Source: JAVJUV01 sp040220415
Lineage (GTDB): Bacteria; Pseudomonadota; Alphaproteobacteria; Rhodobacterales; Rhodobacteraceae
Direction: 5' to 3'
DNA: 64,000 nucleotides
Assembly: GCA_040220415.1 (NCBI GenBank)
Contig: JAVJUV010000117.1
Span: forward strand, 24,205 to 88,204
Shown here piece by piece: positions 54,946 through 63,738 of this stretch; the stretch's first letter is position 1; each line of letters opens with the position of its first letter. Both the position numbers and the translations under genes were made by a program. The notes beneath the pieces were generated by a model. The model saw only the letters and a program-made list of their open reading frames with translations, was not told the DNA's origin and searched no databases.

Positions 54946-54959
54946 GGTATCGGCAGGTG

Positions 54960-55009
54960 CGAGGGGTTCCACCCCTCGTGCTCCGCGCCGTATTTGAGCC
55001 AGGAAGAAG
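54960..55009 (+). repeat. REP-like hairpin element before hisH
   Basis: GAGGGG-TTCCA-CCCCTC hairpin (stem of seven with the flanking C/G), then GCCGTATTTGAGCCAGGAAGAAG, whose AGGAAGAAG is the hisH ribosome binding site. A related element is at 61192-61253 (hairpins then GATATTTCGGGGCCGATGAAG). Elements of this shape recur between genes in Rhodobacteraceae, as I recall. Confidence 0.5.
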
Positions 55010-55648
55010 ATGCTGACAGTTCTGATCGACTATGCGGCCGGCAATCTGCATTCGGCCGAGAAGGCGTTTCAGCGGATGGCGGCCGAGACCGGCGCCGGCG
55101 ACGTGCTGGTGTCGGACCGGGCCGAGGACGTGGCGCGGGCGGACCGGATCGTGCTGCCGGGCGACGGGGCGTTTCCGGCCTGCATGGCCGAGTTGAAAGC
55201 CCAGGCCGGATTGTTCGAGGCCCTGGTCGAGGCGGTCGAGACGAAGGGGCGACCGTTCCTGGGGATCTGCGTGGGGATGCAGTTGATGGCGCGGGCGGGT
55301 CATGAATACGAGACCGTGCCGGGGTTGGGCTGGATCGACGGCGAAGTGCGCAAGATCGAGCCCTCGGACCCCGCGATGAAGGTGCCGCACATGGGCTGGA
55401 ACGACCTGGTGATCGACCGGCCGCATCCCGTTCTTGAGGGAATCGCCACCGGGGAACACGCCTATTTCGTCCATTCCTATCAGATGGTTGTGAACGATCC
55501 AGCGCAGTTGATCGCGCATTGCGACTATGGCGGCCCGATAACGGCGATCGTGGGACGGGACACGATGATCGGCACGCAGTTCCACCCTGAGAAAAGCCAG
55601 GCGGCCGGGCTGCGCCTGATTGCTAACTGGCTGGCATGGCGACCCTGA
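55010..55648 (+). CDS. hisH: Imidazole glycerol phosphate synthase, glutamine amidotransferase subunit
   Basis: Glutaminase partner of HisF, giving ammonia for ring closure in histidine synthesis. The 212-residue product has DYAAGNLHS at the N-terminus, nucleophile Cys87 in GICVGMQ, and His192/Glu194 in QFHPEKSQ. HisF itself is not in the window. The end overlaps the next gene by 13 bases. Confidence 0.95.
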   Translation: MLTVLIDYAAGNLHSAEKAFQRMAAETGAGDVLVSDRAEDVARADRIVLPGDGAFPACMAELKAQAGLFEALVEAVETKGRPFLGICVGMQLMARAGHEYETVPGLGWIDGEVRKIEPSDPAMKVPHMGWNDLVIDRPHPVLEGIATGEHAYFVHSYQMVVNDPAQLIAHCDYGGPITAIVGRDTMIGTQFHPEKSQAAGLRLIANWLAWRP

Positions 55649-56307
55649 CGCCGGCCTGCCTTTCGTGGTCCTCGGGCAAGGATTGCGCCTTCGCCTTGCA
55701 CCGCGCCCGCGAGAACGGGCCGGTGGAGGTGACGCGGCTCTTGACCACGGTGAACGCGCATTTCGGGCGCGTCGCGATGCACGGGGTGCGGGTCGAGGTA
55801 CTGCGCCGGCAGGCAGCTGCGGTGGGATTGCCGCTGGTGGAAGTGCCCCTGCCCTGGCCCTGTTCGAACGAGGAATACGAAACGCTGATGGCCGGGGCCA
55901 CGGCGGCGCTGAAAGCCGATGGCATCCGGCACATGGTATTCGGCGACCTGTTCCTGGAGGACATCAGGGACTATCGGAACGAGAAGCTGCATGCGGTCGG
56001 CATGGAGGCAATATACCCGCTGTGGCAGGTACCGACCGACCGGCTGGCGCGCGAGATGATGGAGGCCGGAGTGGAAGCCTTCGTGGCGACGGTGGACCTG
56101 TCGAAGCTGGACGCCTCGTTCGCGGGGCGTCGCTGGGATGCGGCGTTCCTGGCCGATCTGCCGGACGGGACAGACCCTTGCGGCGAGAATGGCGAGTTTC
56201 ACACCTGCGTGGTGGATGGGCCGGATTTCGCGGCGCGGGTCGATGTGGAGGTCGGGGAAACCGTCATTCGCGAGGGCTTTGCCTATGCCGATCTGCTGCC
56301 CGTCTGA
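55636..56307 (+). CDS. ATP-PPase family protein, diphthine-ammonia ligase-like
   Basis: A 223-residue protein of the adenine nucleotide alpha-hydrolase/ATP-pyrophosphatase fold. The PP-loop is LSWSSGKDCAFAL (about 9-21), and the family-specific ENGEFHT is at about 189-195, as in Dph6-type diphthine-ammonia ligases (eukaryotic/archaeal diphthamide synthesis), although bacteria do not make diphthamide. It overlaps hisH by 13 bases, placing it in the his operon. It may adenylate and amidate some other substrate; the true role is unknown. Confidence 0.75.
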   Translation: MATLTPACLSWSSGKDCAFALHRARENGPVEVTRLLTTVNAHFGRVAMHGVRVEVLRRQAAAVGLPLVEVPLPWPCSNEEYETLMAGATAALKADGIRHMVFGDLFLEDIRDYRNEKLHAVGMEAIYPLWQVPTDRLAREMMEAGVEAFVATVDLSKLDASFAGRRWDAAFLADLPDGTDPCGENGEFHTCVVDGPDFAARVDVEVGETVIREGFAYADLLPV

Positions 56308-56424
56308 TCGCGATCGTCCGGGCGCCGAACGCGCGGGGCCGCGCGGCGCCGGATCTCAACTCCGGGGTTGCCCTTGGGCGGCGGGTTGGGCATCAGTGCG
56401 CCGACCGCGAAGGAGCCCTGACCC

Positions 56425-57147
56425 ATGATCCTCTATCCCGCCATCGACCTGAAAGACGGGCAATGCGTGCGCCTTCTGAAAGGCGAGATGGCCGAGGCGA
56501 CCGTGTTCAGCAACGATCCCGCAGCGCAGGCCCGGGCCTTCGAGGATGCGGGGGCAGAATGGGTACACCTCGTCGATCTGAACGGCGCTTTCGCGGGGCG
56601 TCCGGTGAACGCGGATGCGGTGGAGGCGATCCTGGGAGCGCTGAGCATTCCGGCGCAATTGGGTGGCGGAATTCGGGACTTGGCGACCATCGAAGGCTGG
56701 CTGGCGAAGGGGTTGAGCCGGGTGATCCTGGGGACTGTCGCGGTGGAGGACCCGGACCTCGTGCGGGAGGCGGCGAAGGCGTTTCCGGGGCGTGTGGCCG
56801 TGGGGCTGGATGCGCGGAACGGAAAGGTCGCGACGCGGGGCTGGGCGGAGGAGACCGAAGTGCAGGTCATTGACCTGGCGAAGGCCTTCGAGGACGCCGG
56901 CATCGCGGCGATCATCTATACGGACATCGACCGGGACGGCGCGATGGGCGGGCCGAACGTGGCGGCGACCGAGGCGCTGGCGCGGGCGGTCAGCGTGCCG
57001 GTGATCGCGTCGGGCGGCGTGTCGTCGATGGCGGACCTGATCCGGCTGAGGGATACCGGCGTGATTGCTGGCGCGATCTCGGGACGCGCGCTTTACGACG
57101 GGGCGATCGACTTGCGGGAGGCGCTGGCGGCGCTTCGGACGGGGTAG
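56425..57147 (+). CDS. hisA: ProFAR isomerase HisA
   Basis: TIM-barrel isomerase of the fourth step of histidine synthesis, converting ProFAR to PRFAR. The 240-residue product has Asp8 in AIDLKDG and Asp129 in GLDARNG as the catalytic pair, the phosphate loops QLGGGIRDL and IASGGVSS, and TDIDRDGAMGG. AAGGAG precedes the ATG. hisF and hisE, which follow in many alphaproteobacteria, do not follow here. Confidence 0.95.
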   Translation: MILYPAIDLKDGQCVRLLKGEMAEATVFSNDPAAQARAFEDAGAEWVHLVDLNGAFAGRPVNADAVEAILGALSIPAQLGGGIRDLATIEGWLAKGLSRVILGTVAVEDPDLVREAAKAFPGRVAVGLDARNGKVATRGWAEETEVQVIDLAKAFEDAGIAAIIYTDIDRDGAMGGPNVAATEALARAVSVPVIASGGVSSMADLIRLRDTGVIAGAISGRALYDGAIDLREALAALRTG

Positions 57148-57295
57148 ATTCGGGGACTTGCGGGCCGCAAGGCCGTGCGGAAAGAACCAAAGGTTATCAA
57201 AGCGTTGCGTGGGCCGGGCGCTGAGTGCGCGGCCGGCGCAACGGATGGACCTTAGGTTTTCCCTTCAAGCCCCTATTCCCAAACGTTTTTCCGAC

Positions 57296-57304
57296 TTATC
57301 CACA
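57296..57304 (+). promoter_or_regulatory. Perfect DnaA box
   Basis: TTATCCACA, an exact match to the high-affinity DnaA box, two bases before an array of four 11-bp iterons and after an AT-richer, T-rich stretch. Confidence 0.6.
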
Positions 57305-57306
57305 AC

Positions 57307-57350
57307 GTCGGTATCACGTCGGTATTTTGTCGGTATCGCGTCGGTGCCGA
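57307..57350 (+). repeat. Four 11-bp direct repeats (GTCGGTAtcac) next to the DnaA box
   Basis: GTCGGTA starts at 57307, 57318 and 57329, and GTCGGTG at 57340, so the period is exactly 11 bases, one DNA turn. The array is in the 279-base gap between hisA and DUF302, which holds no gene I can support. A second pair, CCAGATGTT, repeats at 57375 and 57395. Confidence 0.7.
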
Positions 57351-57426
57351 TTGTGGCCGGGGACCGGCGCGATACCAGATGTTGATTCTGCGGCCCAGAT
57401 GTTAACGAGGTCCGAAGGGAGCGCTC

Positions 57427-57762
57427 TCAATCCCCGGCAGCGGCCCCGGTCAGGTTTTCGAGCGCGCCCGCCATCGCGCCCCGGAAGGCGGCGTCGGCGG
57501 GAATGTCGAGACCCTCGAACATCGCATCGACGCTTTCGTAGGTGATGGTGGTCTGGCCGCCGGCATCGTGGACAAGGACGCGCAGCGGCAGGACGAGGCC
57601 GGCGCGGATATCGGCCTGAAGCGCAGGGGTTCCGAGTTTGGGATTGCCGAAGATCACGAGTTCGGCATCCTGCAACTCCATCTCGACGCTCATGGCCCCT
57701 TTGGAATGGGGCACACGGGCGAAGACGGTGGCGCCCGCGCCCTCGGCGGCGCGGTGGTTCAT
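57427..57762 (-). CDS. DUF302 protein
   Basis: A 111-residue protein of the DUF302 family, a small alpha/beta domain often found with heme or stress functions but without a known reaction. Recognisable parts are TVFARVPHSKGA, LVIFGNPKLGTPAL (about 35-48) and LRVLVHDAGGQTTITYE. AAGGGA precedes the ATG. It is the last gene of the minus-strand cluster; a link to the demethylases upstream is unproven. Confidence 0.82.
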   Translation of the reverse strand: MNHRAAEGAGATVFARVPHSKGAMSVEMELQDAELVIFGNPKLGTPALQADIRAGLVLPLRVLVHDAGGQTTITYESVDAMFEGLDIPADAAFRGAMAGALENLTGAAAGD

Positions 57763-57837
57763 GGTCGGTCCCTTCTGGTCTGAAATGCCGGAAGCCTGAC
57801 CTGCCTGCCCGCTTACAGGCCCGCCAAAAGGGCGTCA

Positions 57838-60270
57838 TCAGGCACGCATCCGCTTATGGCCCGGATCGTACATCGGCGTGAGCGAGGCGCGGGCGGCGAC
57901 GCGGATGCCCGCGACCTCGATTTCCCAGCCGTGATCGTCGGCGGCCATCGCGGCGGGGACATAGCCCATGCCGACAGCGCCGCCGAGCGCGTGGCCATAG
58001 GCGCCGGACGAGGTGTAGCCCACGAATTCGCCGTCCTTCAGGATCGGCTCGTTGTGGTAGAGGAGCGGTTCCGGGTCGTCGAGCAGGAACTGGACCATGC
58101 GGACCTTCGGCCCCTCGTCCTTGCGGCGGAGCACGGCGTCGCGGCCGATGAAGGCGGGCTTGGAGGTCTTCACGGCGAAGCCGAGCCCTGCGTCGACGAC
58201 ATGATCCTCGGGCGTGATGTCGTGGCCGAAGTGGCGGAATGCCTTTTCGATGCGCAAGCTGTCCATCGCGTGCATGCCGACGAGGGTCGGGCCGAGGTCG
58301 TGCGCCTCTTCCTCGATCACCTCGAAGACATGGGCGCACATGTCGGCCGAGATGTAGAGTTCCCACCCCAGTTCGCCGACGTAGGAAACGCGGTGCGCGC
58401 GGGCATGGCCGAAGCCGACCTCGATCTGGCGGGCGGTGCCGAAGGGGTGGGACTCGTTCGAGAAATCGGCGGGGCTGATCCGCTGCATCAGGTCGCGGGC
58501 TTTCGGCCCCATGACGGCGAGGACGCCTTCGGCGGCGGTCACGTCGGTGACGGTGACGCGCAGGTCGCCCGCGTGGCGCTGAAGGCGGGTCTGGTCGGCC
58601 AGACGGGTCGCGGCGGGCGTGACGACGAGATAGGCGGCATCGCTGAGACGCGTGACCGTAACGTCCGCCTCTATACCGCCGTTTTCATTCAGGAATTGCG
58701 TGTAGACGATGCGGCCCGGCGGCACGGACATGTCATTGCCGCAGACATGGTTCAGAAGCGTCTCGGCATCCGGGCCTTCGACGCGGATCTTGCCGAAGGA
58801 CGACATGTCGTAGAGGCCGACATTGTCGCGGATGGCGAGGTGTTCGCGCGTCGCGTTGGGGAACCAGTTCTGGCGGCCCCAGGAATAGACGTATTCGGGT
58901 TCCTGGCCGGGGGCAGCATACCAGTTGGCGCGCTCCCACCCCGCGATTTCGCCCATGACCGCGCCACGTTCCAGAAGTTGGGCGTGAAAGGGCGTGCGAC
59001 GCACACCGCGCGCGGTGGCCTTCTGGCGATAGGGGTAGTGATCTGCGTAGAGAAGACCGAGCGTTTCCTTCGATCTTTCAACGAGATAACGGGCGTTGTT
59101 CTGAAAGGGCTGCATCCGCGCGACGTCGACCGAGCCGACTTCGAAAGGTTTTTCGCCCGCGTCCATCCAGCGCGAAAGCGCCATGCCCGCGCCGCCTGCC
59201 GACTGGATGCCGATGGAGTTGAAACCGGCGGCGATCCAGATGTTATCGGCCCCCGGCGCGAGGCCGAGGTGATAGGCGTCATCGGGCGTGAAGCTTTCGG
59301 GGCCGTTGAAGAAGGTGTGGATGCCGGTCTCGGCCAGGATCGGCATACGGTTGATGGCCGCTTCCAGGATCGGCTCGAAGTGGTCGACATCCTCGGGAAG
59401 CTGGTCGAACTCGAAGCTGTCGGGAATGCCTTTCATGCCCCAGGGCTTGGCGATGGGTTCGAACGCGCCGAGAAGGAGCTTGCCGGCGTCCTCCTTGTAG
59501 TAGGCGCATTCGTCCGGCACGCGAAGGACGGGCATATCCCGATATCCTTCAATGGGTTCCGTGACGATATAGAAGTGCTCGCAGGCCTGAAGCGGGATGT
59601 CGACGCCGGCCATCAGGCCCACCTCGCGAGACCACATGCCGGCGGCGATGACGAGGTGATCGCAGGCGGTGGTGCCGATGTTTCCCGCCTCGTCGGCCCA
59701 ATCGACGCCGGTGACGCGGCCGCCGTCGCGGTGGATGGCGGTGACTTTCGTGTTTTCCAGCGTCAGCGCGCCGTTCTGGCGGGCGCCCTTGGCCAGCGCC
59801 AGCGCGATGTTGGCCGGGTCGCCCTGGCCGTCGGTGGGGAGATACACGCCGTGGGTGACGTCGCGGGTTTCGAGGTAGGGGTAGCGGTCCTTGACCTCTT
59901 GCGGGGAAATATCCTCGACCGGGACGCCGAAGGCGCGGGCCATCGAGGCGGTGCGCATCAGTTCCTCGCGCCGCTCGGCCGTCAGCGCGACCGAGATCGA
60001 ACCGCATTGGCGCAGGCCAGTGGCGATGCCGGTTTCGGCTTCAAGATCGCGGTACAACTCGGCGGTATATTTGGCCAATTTCGTCATGGTGGACGAGGCG
60101 CGAAGCTGCCCGATCAGGCCGGCCGCATGCCAGGTGGTGCCCGAGGTGAGGCGCTTTCTTTCCAGGAGAACGACGTCTTTCCAGCCTTGCCGGGCCAGGT
60201 GATAGGCGATGGAGCAGCCGACGACGCCGCCTCCGATGATGAGCGCGCGGGCGGATGTGGGGACGGTCAT
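57838..60270 (-). CDS. FAD-dependent demethylase with GcvT domain (dimethylglycine/sarcosine dehydrogenase type)
   Basis: An 810-residue DMGDH/SARDH-type flavoprotein. The N-terminal DAO fold (about 8-370) has IIGGGVVGCSIAYHL and TTWHAAG with His48, the residue that binds FAD covalently in this family. An FAO_M segment and a GcvT folate-binding domain plus its C-terminal barrel occupy about 430-810. It oxidatively removes a methyl group and passes it to tetrahydrofolate. The exact N-methyl substrate is not decided by sequence. GAGG precedes the ATG, seven bases after the methyltransferase stop. Confidence 0.87.
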   Translation of the reverse strand: MTVPTSARALIIGGGVVGCSIAYHLARQGWKDVVLLERKRLTSGTTWHAAGLIGQLRASSTMTKLAKYTAELYRDLEAETGIATGLRQCGSISVALTAERREELMRTASMARAFGVPVEDISPQEVKDRYPYLETRDVTHGVYLPTDGQGDPANIALALAKGARQNGALTLENTKVTAIHRDGGRVTGVDWADEAGNIGTTACDHLVIAAGMWSREVGLMAGVDIPLQACEHFYIVTEPIEGYRDMPVLRVPDECAYYKEDAGKLLLGAFEPIAKPWGMKGIPDSFEFDQLPEDVDHFEPILEAAINRMPILAETGIHTFFNGPESFTPDDAYHLGLAPGADNIWIAAGFNSIGIQSAGGAGMALSRWMDAGEKPFEVGSVDVARMQPFQNNARYLVERSKETLGLLYADHYPYRQKATARGVRRTPFHAQLLERGAVMGEIAGWERANWYAAPGQEPEYVYSWGRQNWFPNATREHLAIRDNVGLYDMSSFGKIRVEGPDAETLLNHVCGNDMSVPPGRIVYTQFLNENGGIEADVTVTRLSDAAYLVVTPAATRLADQTRLQRHAGDLRVTVTDVTAAEGVLAVMGPKARDLMQRISPADFSNESHPFGTARQIEVGFGHARAHRVSYVGELGWELYISADMCAHVFEVIEEEAHDLGPTLVGMHAMDSLRIEKAFRHFGHDITPEDHVVDAGLGFAVKTSKPAFIGRDAVLRRKDEGPKVRMVQFLLDDPEPLLYHNEPILKDGEFVGYTSSGAYGHALGGAVGMGYVPAAMAADDHGWEIEVAGIRVAARASLTPMYDPGHKRMRA

Positions 60271-60277
60271 GGGTGCC

Positions 60278-61171
60278 TCAGACGATTGCGTGGCCTTCCG
60301 CCCGAAGACGGTCGGCGATGGCGCGGATGTGGTCGGGGCCGGTTTCGCAGCAGCCGCCGAGGATGGTGGCGCCCTGATCGGCCCAGGACAGGGCGAACTC
60401 GGCGTAGCGGGCGGGGGTCAGATCCTCGCGGGCGTGAAGCGCGTCGACGGTTGGCTTGTCCTTGAGGAAATCCTTGGTGATCTGCGTGAAGCCGTTGGCG
60501 TAAGCACCGAAGGGCAGGTTCGCGCCGGCGAAGACATCGAGCGCGGCCGCCATCGCCTCGGGGGCGGAGCAGTTGGCGAGAAGTGCGGCGGCGCCGGTGC
60601 GGGCGATGGGCAGGATGTCGGCCAGGGGCTCGCCCGAGCGCAGGCGCGTGCCGTCCTCGTCGTCGACGGTGACGGCCAGCCAGACGGGCTTGCCGGTCTG
60701 GCGCGCCCCGTCGAGGGCGGAGCGGGCGTGCCGGGTGGAGCTGACCGTCTCGAGGATCAGCAGGTCCGAGGACGGCGCCAGCAGGCGGGCGAGGTCGGCG
60801 TAGAGCGGCATGGCCGTCTCGTGGGAGGGGTGGATGTCGGGGCGGTAGCTGGCGATGAGCGGGCCGATGGAGCCTGCGATGCGGGTGCCGGGGCGGTTCT
60901 GCTGTGCCGCTTTTGCCTCGGCCAGCGCCTGGGCGACAAGGTCGTCGCGCCGGCCCTCGTGGGGCGTGCCCCTGAGGCGGTCGTGGTGGAGCGCGTAGGT
61001 GTTCGTCGTGGCGATGGTGGCGCCGGCGTCGAAGTAGTCGCGGTGGATCGCCTCGACCATGCCGGGATGGTCGAACATGACCTGCGTGCCCCAGAGGGGC
61101 GTCGGCGTGTCGCCGGAGCGGTTGACCAGTTCCTGGCCCATGCCGCCGTCGAGAAGGGTGATGTCGGTCAT
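60278..61171 (-). CDS. Homocysteine S-methyltransferase family protein, possible betaine-homocysteine methyltransferase
   Basis: Zn-dependent TIM-barrel methyltransferase, 297 residues. The zinc cysteines are Cys201 (LANCSAP) and Cys274-Cys275 (GGCCETGP); the N-terminal LLDGGMGQEL and TNTYA match the family. It transfers a methyl group from a donor such as glycine betaine or S-methylmethionine to homocysteine. Its place between two demethylases suggests betaine, because the by-product dimethylglycine would be their substrate. GGAG lies about nine bases before the ATG. Confidence 0.82.
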   Translation of the reverse strand: MTDITLLDGGMGQELVNRSGDTPTPLWGTQVMFDHPGMVEAIHRDYFDAGATIATTNTYALHHDRLRGTPHEGRRDDLVAQALAEAKAAQQNRPGTRIAGSIGPLIASYRPDIHPSHETAMPLYADLARLLAPSSDLLILETVSSTRHARSALDGARQTGKPVWLAVTVDDEDGTRLRSGEPLADILPIARTGAAALLANCSAPEAMAAALDVFAGANLPFGAYANGFTQITKDFLKDKPTVDALHAREDLTPARYAEFALSWADQGATILGGCCETGPDHIRAIADRLRAEGHAIV

Positions 61172-61191
61172 GCCTGCCGGCTCCGCCGGAT

Positions 61192-61253
61192 GGGGGCGCT
61201 GCCCCCGGCGGACGGTGTCCGCCTCCCCCGGGATATTTCGGGGCCGATGAAGG
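61192..61253 (-). repeat. REP-like double-hairpin element
   Basis: Two adjacent perfect hairpins, GGGGGC/GCCCCC (6 pairs, GCT loop) and GGCGGAC/GTCCGCC (7 pairs, GGT loop), followed on the plus strand by CCCCCGGGATATTTCGGGGCCGATGAAG. It fills the 106-bp gap between the methyltransferase and the upstream demethylase gene, and is related to the element at 54960. Confidence 0.55.
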
Positions 61254-61277
61254 CGCGGTTCGAATGAGATTGGCCGG

Positions 61278-63728
61278 TCATGCGCGGAGCCTTTCGTTCT
61301 GCGGGTCCCAGAGGGGGGCGTCGGGCTGGACGATGGCCTTGCGGCGTTCGCCGTAGATTTCCACCTCGATCTCGGTGCCGGGGTCGGTGAGGTCGGCGCG
61401 GAGCATGCCGAGTGCGATGGAGCGACCGACGCGGTAGCCCCAGGCGCCGCTGGTTGTCTCGCCGACCACCTGGCCGTCGTGCCAGAGGGTGGACATGTAA
61501 GGCGCATCCGCCTCGCCCGCGTCGACGATCAGAGTGACGAAGCGCTTCTTCACGCCCTGCTGTTTCTCGGCGAGAAGTGCGGCCTTGCCCGGAAAGTCCC
61601 GGGGCTTGTCGAAGCGGATGAAGCGGTCGAGGCCACCTTCGAGGAGGCTGTAGTCGGTGGAGAGGTCGCCCTTCCACGCGCGGTAGCCCTTTTCGATGCG
61701 CAGCGAATTCAGGGCGAACATGCCGAAGGGTTTGGCGCCGGCGGCGAGAACGGCGTCGTAGATCGGCGGAATGTCGGCGGTCTCGGCGTGGATTTCCCAG
61801 CCAAGCTCGCCCGCGAAGGAGATCCGGACCAGCGCGGCCCAGCCGCCTGCGATCTCGGTTTCCTGCATGCTGAGCCAGGGCAGCGTCAGGTCGGCGTCAG
61901 AGAGCGTCGAGAGGATATCGCGCGAGGCCGGGCCGGTGACGATCAGGGTCGACATGGCGTCGGTCCAGTCCTCGAGCGCGAAGGCCGCATCCTCGGGCAT
62001 GTGCCGTTCCAGCCATTCGCGGTCGTGCCAGCGGGCGGTAGCGGCAGTGATGAGGATGAAGAGGTCTTCGGCTTCGCGCGCGACCGACATCTCGGTGACG
62101 ATCCGGCCTCGGTCGTCGGCGAAATAGACCAGCCCGGCGCGGCCGATCTTCGGAAGCGCGCCGGCGACGAGACCGCGAAGCCAGTCGTCCGCGCCCGGCC
62201 CCCGGAACTTGAAGCGCGAGAAGCCCGGCAGGTCGAGCACGCCGCAATGGTCGCGCACCGCCTCGCATTCCTCGCGGATGCGCGGCTCCCACGGGCCGGC
62301 GCGGTTCCAGGTTTCGGTCGCCTCGAGCGAGGTGTCGTCGCCCTCTTTCGCGAACCAGTTGGCGCGTTCCCAGCCGCCATAGGCGCCCATCTGGCCGCCG
62401 AGGGCGATGACCTTGTCATGGACCGCCGAGAGCTTGCGGTCGCGCCCGGCAGGCCAGGATTTCCACGGGAAATGCATCCCGTACTCGTGGCCGTAGATCT
62501 CCATGCCCTTGGCCACGCAGTATTCGTGGTCGGTGTAGTCGGTGAAGCGGCGCGGGTCGCAGGACCACATGTCCCATTCGGTCTGGCCTTCGGTGACCCA
62601 TTCGGCCAGCACCTTGCCGGCGCCGCCGCCCTGGGCAATGCCGAAGGTGAAGACGCAGGCCTCGTAGGCGTTCGGCACGCCCGGCATCGGGCCGATCAGC
62701 GGGTTGCCGTCGGGCGCGTAGGGGATCGGGCCGTTGATGACCTTGGAGATGCCGGCGGTGCCCAGAAGGGGCACGCGGGCCATCGCGTCCTCGATATGGA
62801 ATTCGAGGCGGTCGAGGTCGTCGGGGTAAAGCTGGAAGCTGAAATCCTCGGGCATGGGATCGTCCGGGCTGACCCAGTGCGCGCGGCAGTTCCGCTCGTA
62901 GGGGCCGAGGTTGAAGCCGTGCTTCTCCTGCCGGAGGTAGTAGGAGATATCCACGTCGCGCAGAAGCGGCAGCTTGTGGCCCTGCTCTTTCGTCCAGGCC
63001 TCGATCTCGGGGATTTCTTCCGACAGAAGATACTGGTGGCTCATCACCATCATCGGCACGGTGCGCCCGCCGAAGGGTTTGAACCACTCGCCCACCCGCT
63101 GGGCATAGTAGCCGGCGGCGTTGACGACGATCTCGCAGCGGATATCGCCCTTGTCGGTGTGCACGATCCATTCGCCGTTCTCGCGGCTGATGCCGGTGGC
63201 GGGGGTGAAGCGGAGGATTTGCGCGCCGAGGTCGCGCGCGCCCTTGGCAAGCGCCTGGGTCAGCTGCGCGGGGTCGATGTCGCCGTCGTTCGGATCGTAG
63301 AGGCTGCCTTTCAGGTCGTGGGTTTCGAGGAAAGGGTAGCGTTCCTTCGTCTGGGCGGGGTTCAGGATCTCGATCGGCATGCCCTGGTAGCGTCCCATGC
63401 CGGCGGCGCGTTCGAATTCCTGCATCCGCTCTTTCGAATGCGCCAGGCGGACCGAGCCGGTGACGTGGTAGTTCATCGGGTAGTCGACCGCGGCACCAAG
63501 GCCGCGGTAAAGCTCGGTCGAATAGCGCTGCATGTTCATGATCGACCACGAGGTCGAGAAGGTCGGCACGTTGCCGGCGGCGTGCCAGGTGGAGCCGGCC
63601 GTCAGTTCGTTCCTTTCCAGGAGAACGCAGTCGGTCCAGCCCGCTTTCGCGAGGTGGTAGAGCGACGAGGCGCCCACGGCGCCGCCGCCGATGATGACGA
63701 CACGCGCGGTGGTGGGGAAGTCGGCCAT
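61278..63728 (-). CDS. FAD-dependent demethylase with GcvT domain, second paralogue
   Basis: An 816-residue paralogue of the 57838-60270 gene. It has VVIIGGGAVGASSLYHL, STWHAAG with His49 for covalent FAD, then the FAO_M and GcvT/GcvT-C parts (about 430-816). The two proteins differ through much of the central region, so they probably take different N-methyl amines, for example dimethylglycine and sarcosine. GAGGAG precedes the ATG, ten bases after the cupin gene. First enzyme of the cluster. Confidence 0.87.
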   Translation of the reverse strand: MADFPTTARVVIIGGGAVGASSLYHLAKAGWTDCVLLERNELTAGSTWHAAGNVPTFSTSWSIMNMQRYSTELYRGLGAAVDYPMNYHVTGSVRLAHSKERMQEFERAAGMGRYQGMPIEILNPAQTKERYPFLETHDLKGSLYDPNDGDIDPAQLTQALAKGARDLGAQILRFTPATGISRENGEWIVHTDKGDIRCEIVVNAAGYYAQRVGEWFKPFGGRTVPMMVMSHQYLLSEEIPEIEAWTKEQGHKLPLLRDVDISYYLRQEKHGFNLGPYERNCRAHWVSPDDPMPEDFSFQLYPDDLDRLEFHIEDAMARVPLLGTAGISKVINGPIPYAPDGNPLIGPMPGVPNAYEACVFTFGIAQGGGAGKVLAEWVTEGQTEWDMWSCDPRRFTDYTDHEYCVAKGMEIYGHEYGMHFPWKSWPAGRDRKLSAVHDKVIALGGQMGAYGGWERANWFAKEGDDTSLEATETWNRAGPWEPRIREECEAVRDHCGVLDLPGFSRFKFRGPGADDWLRGLVAGALPKIGRAGLVYFADDRGRIVTEMSVAREAEDLFILITAATARWHDREWLERHMPEDAAFALEDWTDAMSTLIVTGPASRDILSTLSDADLTLPWLSMQETEIAGGWAALVRISFAGELGWEIHAETADIPPIYDAVLAAGAKPFGMFALNSLRIEKGYRAWKGDLSTDYSLLEGGLDRFIRFDKPRDFPGKAALLAEKQQGVKKRFVTLIVDAGEADAPYMSTLWHDGQVVGETTSGAWGYRVGRSIALGMLRADLTDPGTEIEVEIYGERRKAIVQPDAPLWDPQNERLRA

Positions 63729-63738
63729 TGGGTTCTCC

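Noticed and set aside
57307..57350. Short direct repeats as a CRISPR array.
   Set aside because: Repeats are 7-8 conserved bases with 11-bp period and no spacers of CRISPR length.
57856..60465. Long open frame of 869 codons antisense to the FAD/GcvT demethylase gene.
   Set aside because: It is the GC-rich shadow of a clear demethylase gene; the translation has no recognisable domain.
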